Shown here: piece by piece, positions 1 through 9,352 of the stretch
Layout of the letters: each line of letters begins with the position of its first letter
Numbering within the stretch: position 1 is the first letter of the stretch
Origin: Candidatus Phosphoribacter hodrii
GTDB lineage: Bacteria; Actinomycetota; Actinomycetes; Actinomycetales; Dermatophilaceae
Reading direction: 5' to 3'
NCBI GenBank assembly: GCA_016707175.1
Contig: JADJIB010000001.1
Span: forward strand, 1 to 64,000
Length of the DNA stretch: 64,000 nt
Translations under genes and position numbers: made by a program
The notes under the pieces: generated by a model
What the model saw: only the letters and a program-made list of their open reading frames with translations
Database searches by the model: none
What the model was told of the DNA's origin: nothing

Positions 1-1
1 G

Positions 2-64
2 GCAGACCTCCGAGATGCGAGCCGATGCCTCGCCATCGCGAATGAACTCGCCGCAGCATCCTGA
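2..64 (+). CDS. Possible C-terminal end of an unidentified gene (partial)
   Basis: The frame starting at base 2 is open to a TGA at 62-64 and would give about 20 residues ending LAIANELAAAS. It is entered from outside the window, so neither family nor start can be judged. It is followed by a large inverted repeat, which fits a gene end. It could equally be chance. Confidence 0.3.
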   Translation, partial: ADLRDASRCLAIANELAAAS

Positions 65-118
65 CGGCGACGCCCTGAGTGACGTGACGGGACGCGCGAG
101 TGCCTGGAGGGGACGCGC

Positions 119-182
119 GAGTGCGTGACGGAGTGCGATCGAGGGGGTGATCACCCCGCCAGGCGCACTCCGTCACGCACTC
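119..182. terminator. Nested inverted repeat, likely bidirectional terminator
   Basis: A perfect 19-base inverted repeat (119-137 with 164-182; arm GAGTGCGTGACGGAGTGCG) encloses a second perfect palindrome, GGGGTGATCACCCC, at 144-157. It lies between a possible plus-strand gene end at 64 and the minus-strand meaB end at 216, so it could stop transcripts from both sides. GGACGCGCGAGTGC is also repeated directly at 90-103 and 111-124. There is no T tract. Confidence 0.6.
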
Positions 183-215
183 ACTCGGGTGGAACCAGCC
201 AAACGAGCCGAAAGC

Positions 216-1167
216 TCAGGCGAGATGGGCCACGACATCGTCGGCTAAGGCATACGGGTCGGTCGTACCGGCCACCACAGCGGCGGCGTGCTCGGCGATG
301 CCGTGCCCGGCCTGCAGGTCACCCATCCGGGCCCGCAGTGCCGCCAGCGCGATCGCCCGATCTCATCGGACGCCCGCCGCAACCGACGGGTAGGCGCCGC
401 GTGCCCGTCGCATCGAGCCAGGCCTCGTGCTTGTCGATGGGCTCCATGACCTCGCCAAGGCCCTCGCTGCGCGAGGTGACGGTCTGCAACAACGGCGGCC
501 GCCACAGGCCCGGCTCGGTGCGGTCGCCGAGAGAGGACGTGCCGCAGGACGGACTCGGTCGCGTCGGCCCCGTCGCGGTCGGCCTTGTTGACCACGAACA
601 CATCGCCGATCTCAGAGATCCCCGCCTTGGCGGCCTGGGATGCCGTCGCCCATCCCGGGGCGAGGGACGATCGTCGTGTCGGCCAGACCGGCGATCTCGA
701 CCGGACTGCCTGACGCCGACGGTCTCCACGAGGACGACTGCAGCCGGCGGCGCCCGAGTCCCGGATCGCTTGCGGCGTGGTCCACGCCAGCTCACCAAGG
801 TGCCCGCGAGAGGCCATCGAGCGGATATGGACTTCGGGTCGAGCGCGTGCTCCTGCATCCGCACCCGGTCACCGAGCAGCGCACCACCGGAGAACGGCGA
901 GGACGGGTCGACCGCGCGAGGATTCACACCGCTTGCCACGGCCCGAACGCCGCCACAACTCGCCTCGTCGAGGTCGACTTGCCGACCCCGGGAGAGCCCG
1001 TGAGACCGATGACGTGGGCCTTGCCCGTGGAGGAGGCCAGCGCCGCCATCACCTCGCGCAGTGCGGGATGGGGCATCCTCGACCAACGAGATCAGGCGCG
1101 CGACGGCCTGGGTGACCCGCTCGGGCAGCGGTGACCAGTGCGGGAACATCGACCTGGCGGGCGGCAT
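216..1167 (-). pseudogene. meaB: MeaB-like GTPase, methylmalonyl/ethylmalonyl-CoA mutase chaperone (many frameshifts)
   Basis: Pieces of a MeaB/ArgK-type G protein run in order on the minus strand but change frame about eight times. From the N-terminus: VDVPALV, AVARLISLVEDA, the Walker A GLTGSPGVGKST (DNA near 970-1010), AVDPSSPFSGGALLGDRVRM, RGHLGELAWTTPQA, VVLVETVGV, AAKAGISEIGDVFVVNKADR, LLQTVTSRSEGL and a C-terminus ending ALADDVVAHLA with TGA at 216-218. Family members load and protect adenosylcobalamin on acyl-CoA mutases, so the partner here would be the ethylmalonyl-CoA mutase at 15164-17269. The motifs are well preserved in every frame, which fits sequencing indels or very recent decay better than old decay. 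Start taken at ATG 1165-1167, but that start is in a different frame from part of the N-terminus. Confidence 0.8.
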
Positions 1168-1294
1168 ACCGACTCTCGGGAGCGGGTGAAGGACACGGCG
1201 ACCGAGTAGGGCCGCGCGGTGCCCGCAGGGGGACGGGCCGCGGCATACACGATGACAACCCGGGAGGACGCCGTGCGGTTCCCCCGGGGGAAGA

Positions 1295-2488
<1,194 letters not shown>

Positions 2489-2605
2489 AGCGCAGCCTCC
2501 AGGGGCGATCAGGAGCGAGAGACGTCAGATATCGATCACTGTATCCGCGGCGAGTGACGGTGGACCCGGGGAGCTCTGGTGGGACGCACCACACGGAGGG
2601 GACCG

Positions 2606-2646
2606 CGCGGCATACCGGCGGGCGGTCGGCCCTCCGGTATGCCGCG
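2606..2646. terminator. Hairpin of two inverted CGGCATACC words
   Basis: Perfect 13-base arms 2606-2618 (CGCGGCATACCGG) and 2634-2646 with a 15-base loop. It lies in the 420-base gap (2489-2909) between the divergent thiolase and epimerase genes. No gene is seen in that gap. Because both neighbours start here rather than end, a pure terminator role is not obvious. A third copy of the word is at 2883. Confidence 0.55.
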
Positions 2647-2896
2647 AATCCCCACCCCAGGGTCCGGGGCCTGAGCGTTCCCTCCTGCTGGCACAGGCTC
2701 AGGTCGGACGGCAGACGGCGAGACCGGGTGAGCGCCAGAGTTTTCCGAGGATTCGAACGGAACTTGCCGAGACTGTCGATTTTCGTTGTCTGAGAGTGAC
2801 TCAACTGCGGTATCCGCAGGCGGGTCGGCGGCAGCATAAGCCGTCCACCGCCGCCTTCGAGGCCCTTCCGGCGTGCCCGACGGTATGCCGCGGCCG

Positions 2897-2902
2897 TAGG
2901 CT
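2897..2902 (+). promoter_or_regulatory. -10 box of a leaderless promoter (epimerase)
   Basis: TAGGCT is followed by seven bases and then ATG at 2910. The same TANNNT, 6-8 bases, start-codon layout precedes nucS, the receiver gene, meaA and others in this window. No clear -35 box. Confidence 0.45.
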
Positions 2903-2909
2903 CAGAGGT

Positions 2910-3343
2910 ATGGACGCCCCTCTTCACGATGATCGACCACGTCGGCATTGCCGTCGCCGACCTCGATGCGGCCATCGCCTTCTACCGCGACACCTACGGC
3001 ATGGCCCTGCCGCACGAGGAGACCAACGTGGAGCAGGGGGTGCGCGAGGCGATGATGGCCGTCGGCCACTCGGGTCGTGCATCCAACTCTCGCCCCTTGT
3101 CGCCTGAGTCGCCGATCGGCAAGTTCCTCACTCGCTCCGGGCCCGGGATCCAGCAGATGGCCTACCGGGTCGAGGACATCGATGCCGTCTGCGCCACCCT
3201 GCGCGAGCGCGGTGTGCGGCTGCTCTACGACGTCCCCAAGCGTGGGACGAGCGACAGCCAGGGTCAACTTCATCCACCCCAAGGACGCCGGCGGGGTGCT
3301 CGTCGAGCTCGTCGAGCCCGCCACCGATACACCCCATCACTGA
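2910..3343 (+). pseudogene. mce: Methylmalonyl/ethylmalonyl-CoA epimerase (VOC family), frameshifted
   Basis: Glyoxalase/VOC-fold enzyme that epimerises 2-methylmalonyl-CoA (and ethylmalonyl-CoA), linking Ccr to the B12 mutases. Recognisable parts are MIDHVGIAVADLDAAIAFYR (first metal-binding His), HEETNVEQGVREAMMAVG, SPESPIGKFL, PGIQQMAYRVEDID (second metal site region), and NFIHPKDAGGVLVELVEPA with the last metal-ligand Glu. Indels lie in the CCCC run at 2918-2921, around 3078 and 3098 (a compensating pair over SCIQLSPL), and near 3250. The leaderless ATG at 2910 is preferred. Removing one C from the run joins it to the ATG at 2929. A complete protein would be about 145 residues, the usual size. 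The gene is followed by ccr on the same strand. Confidence 0.82.
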
Positions 3344-3535
3344 CGGTCGCTCACCACCCGACCCGGTGCTGCCGCCACGCTTCTCAGGTGGGCAACGTCA
3401 CGGGTTGAGCCCCTCAGCAGCCCCTCGGCTTGCGGGTACGGTCGATGAAAGAGCGCCAGATCGTTGGCGCGTCGTCGATCTCCGGCGCTTGCCGCCCAGC
3501 CCGCGGGCGGCCCGCCCATGCAGAGAGGACCCACG

Positions 3536-4882
3536 ATGACCAAAGAGCTCTACGACCTGGGCGAGCAGCCTCCCCTCGGTGAGGTGCCCGCCACGATGCA
3601 CGCCTGGCTGATCCGGCCGGAGCGCTTCGGCCCGCCGCTGGAGGCCTTCCAGAAGGAGGTCGTCGACGTCCCGACGATCGCCGACGACGAGGTGCTCGTC
3701 TATGTCATGGCAGCCGGGATCAACTACAACAACGTCTGGGCTGGGCTGGGTATCCCCGTCGATGTGATCGGGGCTCGAAACAAGGCGGGTGAGCCGGAGC
3801 GCTTCCACATCGGCGGCAGCGACGCCTCCGGCATCGTGTATGCCGTCGGCAAGGACGTCACCAACGTCAAGGTCGGCGACGAGGTCGTCATGCACTGCGG
3901 CAAGTGGGACCGTAACTGTCCGACCGTCGTGCGCGGCGGCGACCCGATGTATTCGCCGAGCTTCCGCATCTGGGGCTACGAAACCAACTACGGCAGCTTC
4001 GCCCAGTTCACCAAGGTGCAGGCCCAGCAGTGCATGCCCAAGCCCAAGCACCTGACCTGGGAGGCCGCCGCGGCCTACACGCTCGTGGCCGCCACCGCCT
4101 GGCGGATGCTGCACGGCTGGGGCGAGAACGCCGTCAAGGAAGGTGACGTCGCCCTCATCTGGGGTGGCGCGGGCGGTCTGGGCTCGATGGCGATCCAGAT
4201 CGTCAAGGCCGCGGGCGGCATACCCATCGCCGTGGTCTCCGGCGAGGACAAGTTCGACTACTGCATGAAGCTCGGCGCCAAAGGCTGCATCAACCGCAAC
4301 GACTTCGACCACTGGGGGATGCTGCCGCACTGGAAGGACGACGCGGCCTACGGGACCTGGCTCAAGGGCGCGCGCAAGTTCGGCTCGGCGATCTGGGACG
4401 TCCTGGGCGAGCGCCGCGCACCGAACATCGTCTTCGAGCACCCCGGCGAGAGCACCATCCCCAGCTCGATCTTCGTCTGCGACACCGGCGGCATGGTCGT
4501 CGTCTGCGCCGGCACCACCGGCTACAACGCGACCGTCGACCTGCGCTACCTGTGGATGCGCCAGAAGCGCCTGCAGGGCTCGCACTTCGCCAACGCCGTG
4601 CAGTCCAACCAGATGAACCAGCTGGCGCTGGCCGGGAAGCTCGACCCGTGCCTGTCGCAGGCGTTCACCTACGACGAGATCCCGCTCGCCCACGACCTCA
4701 TGTACCGCAACAAGCACCCGCACGGGAACATGGCGGTCCTCGTCGGCGCGACCGACTTCGGCCAGGGCGCTACCGCCCCGGAACCCGTTGCGCTGCCGCA
4801 CCCGACCCTGCCCGAGGGCGATGCCCACACGACGCCGCGGATCGTCCCGCACGCGACTGACCGCGAGCTGCTCCCGGAGTGA
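3536..4882 (+). CDS. ccrA: Crotonyl-CoA carboxylase/reductase
   Basis: Cytosolic medium-chain dehydrogenase/reductase that reductively carboxylates crotonyl-CoA to (2S)-ethylmalonyl-CoA with NADPH and CO2. It is the committed step of the ethylmalonyl-CoA pathway and a source of polyketide extender units. 448 residues, the normal family length, with no indel. A GroES-like N-terminal domain carries AAGINYNNVWAGLG (about residues 60-75). The Rossmann dinucleotide motif WGGAGGLGSMAIQ is near 208-220. EIPLAHDLM near 385 lies in the region whose His helps hold CO2 in studied Ccr enzymes. Start ATG 3536 has GAGAGG at 3523-3528, seven bases upstream. The epimerase is directly upstream. A strong hairpin 40 bases downstream ends the unit. 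Confidence 0.96.
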   Translation: MTKELYDLGEQPPLGEVPATMHAWLIRPERFGPPLEAFQKEVVDVPTIADDEVLVYVMAAGINYNNVWAGLGIPVDVIGARNKAGEPERFHIGGSDASGIVYAVGKDVTNVKVGDEVVMHCGKWDRNCPTVVRGGDPMYSPSFRIWGYETNYGSFAQFTKVQAQQCMPKPKHLTWEAAAAYTLVAATAWRMLHGWGENAVKEGDVALIWGGAGGLGSMAIQIVKAAGGIPIAVVSGEDKFDYCMKLGAKGCINRNDFDHWGMLPHWKDDAAYGTWLKGARKFGSAIWDVLGERRAPNIVFEHPGESTIPSSIFVCDTGGMVVVCAGTTGYNATVDLRYLWMRQKRLQGSHFANAVQSNQMNQLALAGKLDPCLSQAFTYDEIPLAHDLMYRNKHPHGNMAVLVGATDFGQGATAPEPVALPHPTLPEGDAHTTPRIVPHATDRELLPE

Positions 4883-4920
4883 CCCGGCGCGCGCGCAGGC
4901 GCGCAGCGCACAGCGTCTCG

Positions 4921-4949
4921 GCGCGGCATACCCACCGGGTATGCCGCGC
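4921..4949. terminator. Terminator hairpin of two inverted words after ccrA
   Basis: Arms 4921-4933 (GCGCGGCATACCC) and 4937-4949 are perfectly complementary with a three-base loop. It starts 38 bases after the ccrA stop. There is no T tract. The two copies of the dispersed word form most of the stem. Confidence 0.7.
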
Positions 4950-5118
4950 CGCCGCGCCTGCGGGCACGCTCCTGAGGCTCGACGATCGAGGATCGCGTCG
5001 GCGGGGAGCTGGGTGATGGGCACACCGGCTCCGGGGTGGCAGCGTTGGCTGGACTTCCGGCATCGCCAGCGCGCCCGACTGTCGGAGGAACCCGAGTTCA
5101 CGCCCGAGGACGGGGCGG

Positions 5119-6231
5119 GTGACCACCAGCGACCCTGCGCCAACCCCGGCGCCGCCAGCACCCGGTTCGGCGCATCCGCCCGCCGGCAGGCCGCTCAACC
5201 GGTCGTCCCCCTTCTACCTCGGGCTGGTCGGGGGCCTGGGGGTGCTCATCGCCATACGGGCTCTGGCAGGCGCTGGCCACCCTCGACACCGTCCTCACCC
5301 TCCTCGTCGTCGCGCTCTTCCTCGCCCTCGCCCTCAACCCGCTCGTCGAGCGGCTCGTGGCCGCGGGGTGCGCCGGGGCCGGGCGGTCGCCATCGTGGCG
5401 GGGCTGGTCGTGCTCATCGTGGCCTGCTCGGGTCTCGTCGTCGTGCCGCCGGTCACCCAGCAAGGCGGGGACCTGGCGCGCAACGCCCCGCGCTACCTGG
5501 ACAACCTCCTGGCCGACCCCCGGCTGCGGGACCTCGAGTCGACCTACCACGTCCTGGACAAGGCCCGCGAGGAGATCACCCGACGGCTCAGCGACGGCAG
5601 CTTCATGTCCCAGGCGGTGGGCGGCGTCCTCGGGGCGGGGCTCGCCGTGGTCTCGGGCCTGTTCTCGACGATCACCGTCCTGGTCCTCACCCTCTACTTC
5701 CTCGCCTGCCTCCCCTCGCTCAAGCGAGCGGCATACGCGCTGATTCCGGCGAGTCGGCGACCGCGGGTGGAGTCGCTGGCGGAGGAGATCATGCGGCGGG
5801 TGGGGTCCTACGCCATCGGTCAGGTCCTCGTCGCGACGATCAACGCGTGTTGCTCCTACGTCATGATGAAGATCGTCGGCATCCCGTATGCCGCGGTGCT
5901 CGCCGTCGCGGTCGGCACGCTGGGCCTCATCCCCATGGTCGGCGCCACGCTGGGTGCGATCCTCGTGGCCTTCGTGGCCCTGTTCGTCGACCCGGGCAAG
6001 GCACTCATCGCCCTGATCTACTTCCTCATCTATCAGCAGGTCGAGAACTACGTCGTGGCCCCGCGAATGATGCAGCGGACGGTCTCGGTGCCCGGCGTGA
6101 TCACGGTGGTGGCGGCGCTGGCGGGTGGGACGCTCGCCGGGGTCCTGGGGGCGCTGCTGGTCATCCCGACCGCCGCCGGACTGTTGCTGCTCTACGAAGA
6201 AGTCCTCGTCCCTCGCCAACAGCGCCACTGA
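5119..6231 (+). CDS. AI-2E family transporter (frameshifted stretch near the N-terminus)
   Basis: Polytopic membrane protein of the AI-2E/UPF0118 (PerM/TqsA) family, about 370 residues. Family members export or move small signals or ions, and the substrate here is unknown. Hydrophobic segments include AIVAGLVVLIVACSGLVVV, the TITVLVLTLYFLACL segment and the C-terminal tail with the typical GLIPMVGATLGAILVAFVAL and YFLIYQQVENYVVAPRMM blocks. Between about 5255 and 5385 the protein frame is lost and regained. The other frame there reads LWQALATLDTVLTLLVVALF then LALALNPLVERLVAAG, the expected second membrane segment, so two compensating indels are present. GTG 5119 is the chosen start, after a G-rich stretch. 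The N-terminal tail is Pro/Ala-rich. Confidence 0.85.
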   Translation: MTTSDPAPTPAPPAPGSAHPPAGRPLNRSSPFYLGLVGGLGVLIAIRALAGAGHPRHRPHPPRRRALPRPRPQPARRAARGRGVRRGRAVAIVAGLVVLIVACSGLVVVPPVTQQGGDLARNAPRYLDNLLADPRLRDLESTYHVLDKAREEITRRLSDGSFMSQAVGGVLGAGLAVVSGLFSTITVLVLTLYFLACLPSLKRAAYALIPASRRPRVESLAEEIMRRVGSYAIGQVLVATINACCSYVMMKIVGIPYAAVLAVAVGTLGLIPMVGATLGAILVAFVALFVDPGKALIALIYFLIYQQVENYVVAPRMMQRTVSVPGVITVVAALAGGTLAGVLGALLVIPTAAGLLLLYEEVLVPRQQRH

Positions 6232-6325
6232 TCGCGACCGCTCGTCCACGCTGACGGCGCGCTCGTCGCAGCGTATGCCGTCAGAGGTCCGCCGCAGATG
6301 CCACGGGACTGACAAGGCTGACAGG

Positions 6326-8208
6326 ATGACGCCCATGTCTTTGGACGTCGAGCTCGCCGAGGTCCGCGACTTCCTCGCGGAACACCATCCCTTCGACGAC
6401 CTGCCGCGCCAGCAACTCGAACGCCTGGCCACGATGCTCAAGATCGAGTATTTCCGGCGCGGCACCCGGATCATCGCGCGGGGCGAGGACAACCATCACC
6501 TCTACGTCGTGCGCAGCGGCGCTGTGGAGCTGCACGACATGCACGGTGGCTTCATGGACCGGGGCGAGGTGGGGACGTCGTTCGGGTCCTACACGCTCGT
6601 CCAGGGCAACCCGGCCAACTTCGAGGCGGTCGCCCTTGAGGACAGCCTGTGTCTGGTCATGGACGCCGATACCTTCCACGGCCTGTCGACGACCTACCCG
6701 ATCTTCGGGCACTACTTCGATCTGCAGCGCACGAGCCGGATGCGCGGCGCGGTCGCCTCGCTGCACCTGACCAACTCCGGCGGCGCCATCCTCAAGACCA
6801 ACGCCACCGACATCCTCAATCGACCTGCGGTGTCGGTGCAGGCCTCCGAGTCGATCCGGTCGGCCGCCCTGGTCATGTGCCACAAGCGGGTGTCCTGCCT
6901 GCTCATCCTCGACGAGGGGAAACTCGTCGGCATCGTCACGGACCGCGACCTACGCAACCGGGTCGTCGCGGCCGGCGATCGACACCGACCTCCCGGTGAC
7001 GGCCAGTGATGTCCCCGGACCCCTCCACCGGGTCGGCCGATGCCTTGGCGTTCCAGATCCTCGCGGAGATGACCAGTCGCAACATTCACCACCTGCCGAT
7101 CCTCAGCCCCGACGGGACCCCGGAAGGCGTCATCACGACGACCGACCTGATGCGCCTGGAACAGACCAACCCGATCTACCTCGTCGGGGACATCACCCAG
7201 GCCCAGGACGTCAGCGCGGTGGCCGAGGTGAGCAAACGCCTGGCCCCCATCGTCGAGTTGCTTGTCACGCAGGACGCGTCGGCCGAGGACATCGGCCGGA
7301 TCGTCACTGCGGTTGGTGATGCGGTCGAGCGTCGCGTGCTCGGATTGGCCGAGGCCCACCTCGGGCCGCCTCCGGTCCCCTACTGCTGGGTGTCCCTGGG
7401 GTCCAGGGCCCGTCAGGAGCAGGCGCTCGCGGCCGACCAGGACAACGCCCTCATCCTGGACAACGACGTGCGACCCGAGCACGCGGCATACTTCGAAGCG
7501 CTGGCCACGTTCGTGTGTGACGCCCTGGTCGAGTGTGGCTATCCCAGTTGCCCCGGTGACGTCATGGCGACCAACCCCCGGTGGCGCGTGCCGCTGTCCC
7601 AATGGCGCACCGAGTTCACCACCTGGCTCACCGAGCCGGTCCCCGACGCCATCCTGCGGGCGAGCATCTTCTTTGACATGCGCCCCATCTATGGCGACCC
7701 ACGGCTGTTCCACAAGTTGCGAAAGCACTTCCTCAAGCACGCGCCCTCGTCCAAGCTCTTCCTGGCCCACCTCACCAAGCGGGCCATCGAGAACGAACCG
7801 CCGTTGGGCTTCTTCCGCGGCTTCGTCCTGGAGAAGCAAGGCTCCAATCGGGCCACCCTCGACATCAAGCGAGGCGGCGTCGGCGCGGTCGTTGAGCTCG
7901 CGCGCGTGCTGGCGCTGTCGATCGGCTCCCGCGCGGTCAACACCCAGACACGGATCGCCGCTGCCGTCGACGCCGGTGCGCTCAGCCCCGAACGGGGCCA
8001 AGACCTGCGCGACGCCTTCGAGTTCATCTCCTACGTCCGGCTGCGTCACCAGGCGGCCCAAGTGCGCGCCGGCAAGGACACCGACAACTTCGTCGCGCCC
8101 GATGACCTCAGCTCGTTCGAGAAAAGGCACCTGCGGGAGGCCTTCGCCATCGTCCGCTCGGCGCAGTCCTCGCTCTCGCACCGCTATCCCTCGACCTACA
8201 TCTCCTAA
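6326..8208 (+). CDS. cNMP-binding/CBS/DUF294 nucleotidyltransferase-like protein (frameshifted)
   Basis: Soluble signalling-type protein of about 625 residues in one gene broken by small indels near 6973 and 7003. Order of domains: cyclic-nucleotide-binding-like beta barrel (about 20-130, with YVVRSGAVELHD), first CBS motif (LLILDEGKLVGIVTDRDLRN, about 190-215), second CBS motif (HHLPILSPDGTPEGVITTTD), a GlnD-type nucleotidyltransferase region with WVSLGSRARQEQALAADQDN (G-S and D-x-D residues), and a DUF294 C-terminal helical region ending near SLSHRYPSTYIS. In other bacteria this architecture pairs with a DnaQ-like exonuclease, as it does here nine bases downstream. The nucleotidyl donor and target are unknown. 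ATG 6326 and ATG 6335 are both possible starts. The indels look like sequencing errors because reading resumes exactly at conserved motifs. Confidence 0.85.
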
Positions 8209-8217
8209 GGCACCCGC

Positions 8218-8901
8218 GTGTTCGCCACCCCGTCGGCCGAGCAGCAGCGTCGCCGTGCCTTGCGCTCGGCCCGTCCCGGACCCCTCAAGGACTACCTGCA
8301 GACCCCCTTCCCCGACCCGGCGACCCCCGTCGGGGACCTGCGCCTGTTGGCGGTCGACCTGGAGACCACGGGACTGCACCCCAAGAAGGACCGGCTCCTG
8401 TCGATCGGTTTCGTGCCCGTCGACGGGTTGACGATCGACCTGTCCGGAGCCCGGCGCTTCGTCGTGCAGTCCGGCGTCGAGGTCGGCCAGAGCGCCGCGA
8501 TCCATGGCCTCACCGACGACACCGTCGCCGCCGGGACCCCGATCGAAGATGCCCTCCCCGAAGTCCTGGAGGCCCTGCGCGGGCGGGTGCTGCTCGCGCA
8601 CTACACCGATATCGAAGAGCGGTTCCTGTCGACGGCCTGCGAGCGGGTCTACGGCTCGCGGATGCCGGTGGCGCGGATCGACACCCTCGAGCTGCATCGT
8701 CGGCTCATCGTCGGATGGGGGGAGGCTCCGGTGCGCCTTGGCCTTCGGCTGTGGACCGCTCGTGAGCGCTATGGCCTGCCGACCTACCGAGCCCACGAGT
8801 GCCTCATCGACGCGATCGCCTGTGCCGAGCTCTATCTCGCCCAGGTCGCCGAGATGCGCTCCCAGGGCGACGAGGTCACCCTCGCGCGATTGATCTCCTG
8901 A
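8218..8901 (+). CDS. DnaQ-like 3'-5' exonuclease domain protein
   Basis: 227 residues with an RNase T/DnaQ exonuclease fold. Exo I is LLAVDLETTGL (about residues 42-52, catalytic Asp and Glu). Exo II lies in LLAHYTDIEERFL (about 125-137). Exo III is AHECLIDAIACAELY (His and Asp, about 190-205). The metal-binding DEDDh set therefore looks complete. It starts with GTG nine bases after the DUF294 gene and probably forms one transcript with it. This two-gene arrangement is common, and the exonuclease may act on a nucleotide or RNA linked to the DUF294 enzyme rather than in replication. The gene converges on the zinc-ribbon gene with only 36 bases between stops. Confidence 0.88.
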   Translation: MFATPSAEQQRRRALRSARPGPLKDYLQTPFPDPATPVGDLRLLAVDLETTGLHPKKDRLLSIGFVPVDGLTIDLSGARRFVVQSGVEVGQSAAIHGLTDDTVAAGTPIEDALPEVLEALRGRVLLAHYTDIEERFLSTACERVYGSRMPVARIDTLELHRRLIVGWGEAPVRLGLRLWTARERYGLPTYRAHECLIDAIACAELYLAQVAEMRSQGDEVTLARLIS

Positions 8902-8937
8902 CCTTCCCCGCCCGAGCGCTCGACCTCGCTCCTCACC

Positions 8938-9249
8938 TCAGCGATAGGACCCTTGCGGCGGCCGGGTATGCCGGTTGGCCCAGCACCTCGTGTGCCAGTG
9001 CCGCCGGTGGTCGGCTCCCCCGACACCCTCGGCCGGCCAGGCGACGACATGGGCCTGTGCACCGACCTCCTGCTGACATCCGGGGCACCGATAGGCCCGA
9101 GCCAGGTCGCCGGAGTCTCCACGCGCACCGGCGACCGGACGGACGAACCAGTCCCGACCGGCATACTCGGCCCGACCGGGCACGCCCGCGGTGGCACGCC
9201 CGAGATCCAACGGTGCGCCGTCGTCACGTCGGCGGTTGGCGCGAGGCAT
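8938..9249 (-). CDS. Small conserved actinobacterial protein with a CxxC zinc-ribbon-like motif
   Basis: 103 residues starting MPRANRRRDDGAPLDLG. A CPGCQQEV motif (about residue 53) is followed by HVVAWP, RHWHTRCW and a basic C-terminal end. Cys and His pairs suggest one bound zinc ion. Similar short proteins are widespread in Actinobacteria without an assigned role, and this is from family memory, not a search. The ATG at 9247-9249 lies inside a copy of the dispersed word (9245-9251), so word and start codon overlap. A word-built hairpin at 9283-9319 separates it from the 3-hydroxybutyryl-CoA dehydrogenase upstream. Confidence 0.72.
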   Translation of the reverse strand: MPRANRRRDDGAPLDLGRATAGVPGRAEYAGRDWFVRPVAGARGDSGDLARAYRCPGCQQEVGAQAHVVAWPAEGVGGADHRRHWHTRCWANRHTRPPQGSYR

Positions 9250-9282
9250 ACGTCGATTCTCCCAGGTGCCGCCCCACGCAGC

Positions 9283-9319
9283 GGTATGCCGCCCGCTCAC
9301 GGTGAGCGGGCGGCATACC
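9283..9319. terminator. Terminator hairpin of two inverted words after the HBD gene
   Basis: Arms 9283-9300 (GGTATGCCGCCCGCTCAC) and 9302-9319 are perfectly complementary over 18 bases with one base between them. It begins 34 bases beyond the minus-strand dehydrogenase stop (9353). Almost the whole 103-base gap is this hairpin. Confidence 0.72.
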
Positions 9320-9352
9320 GGGCACGGCTCCGGGCCTGGCCTCCGACGGGCG

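Noticed and set aside
5119..6231. Quorum-sensing AI-2 exporter as a firm function
   Set aside because: The family name reflects one member. Others move ions or unknown substrates, and no luxS is in the window.
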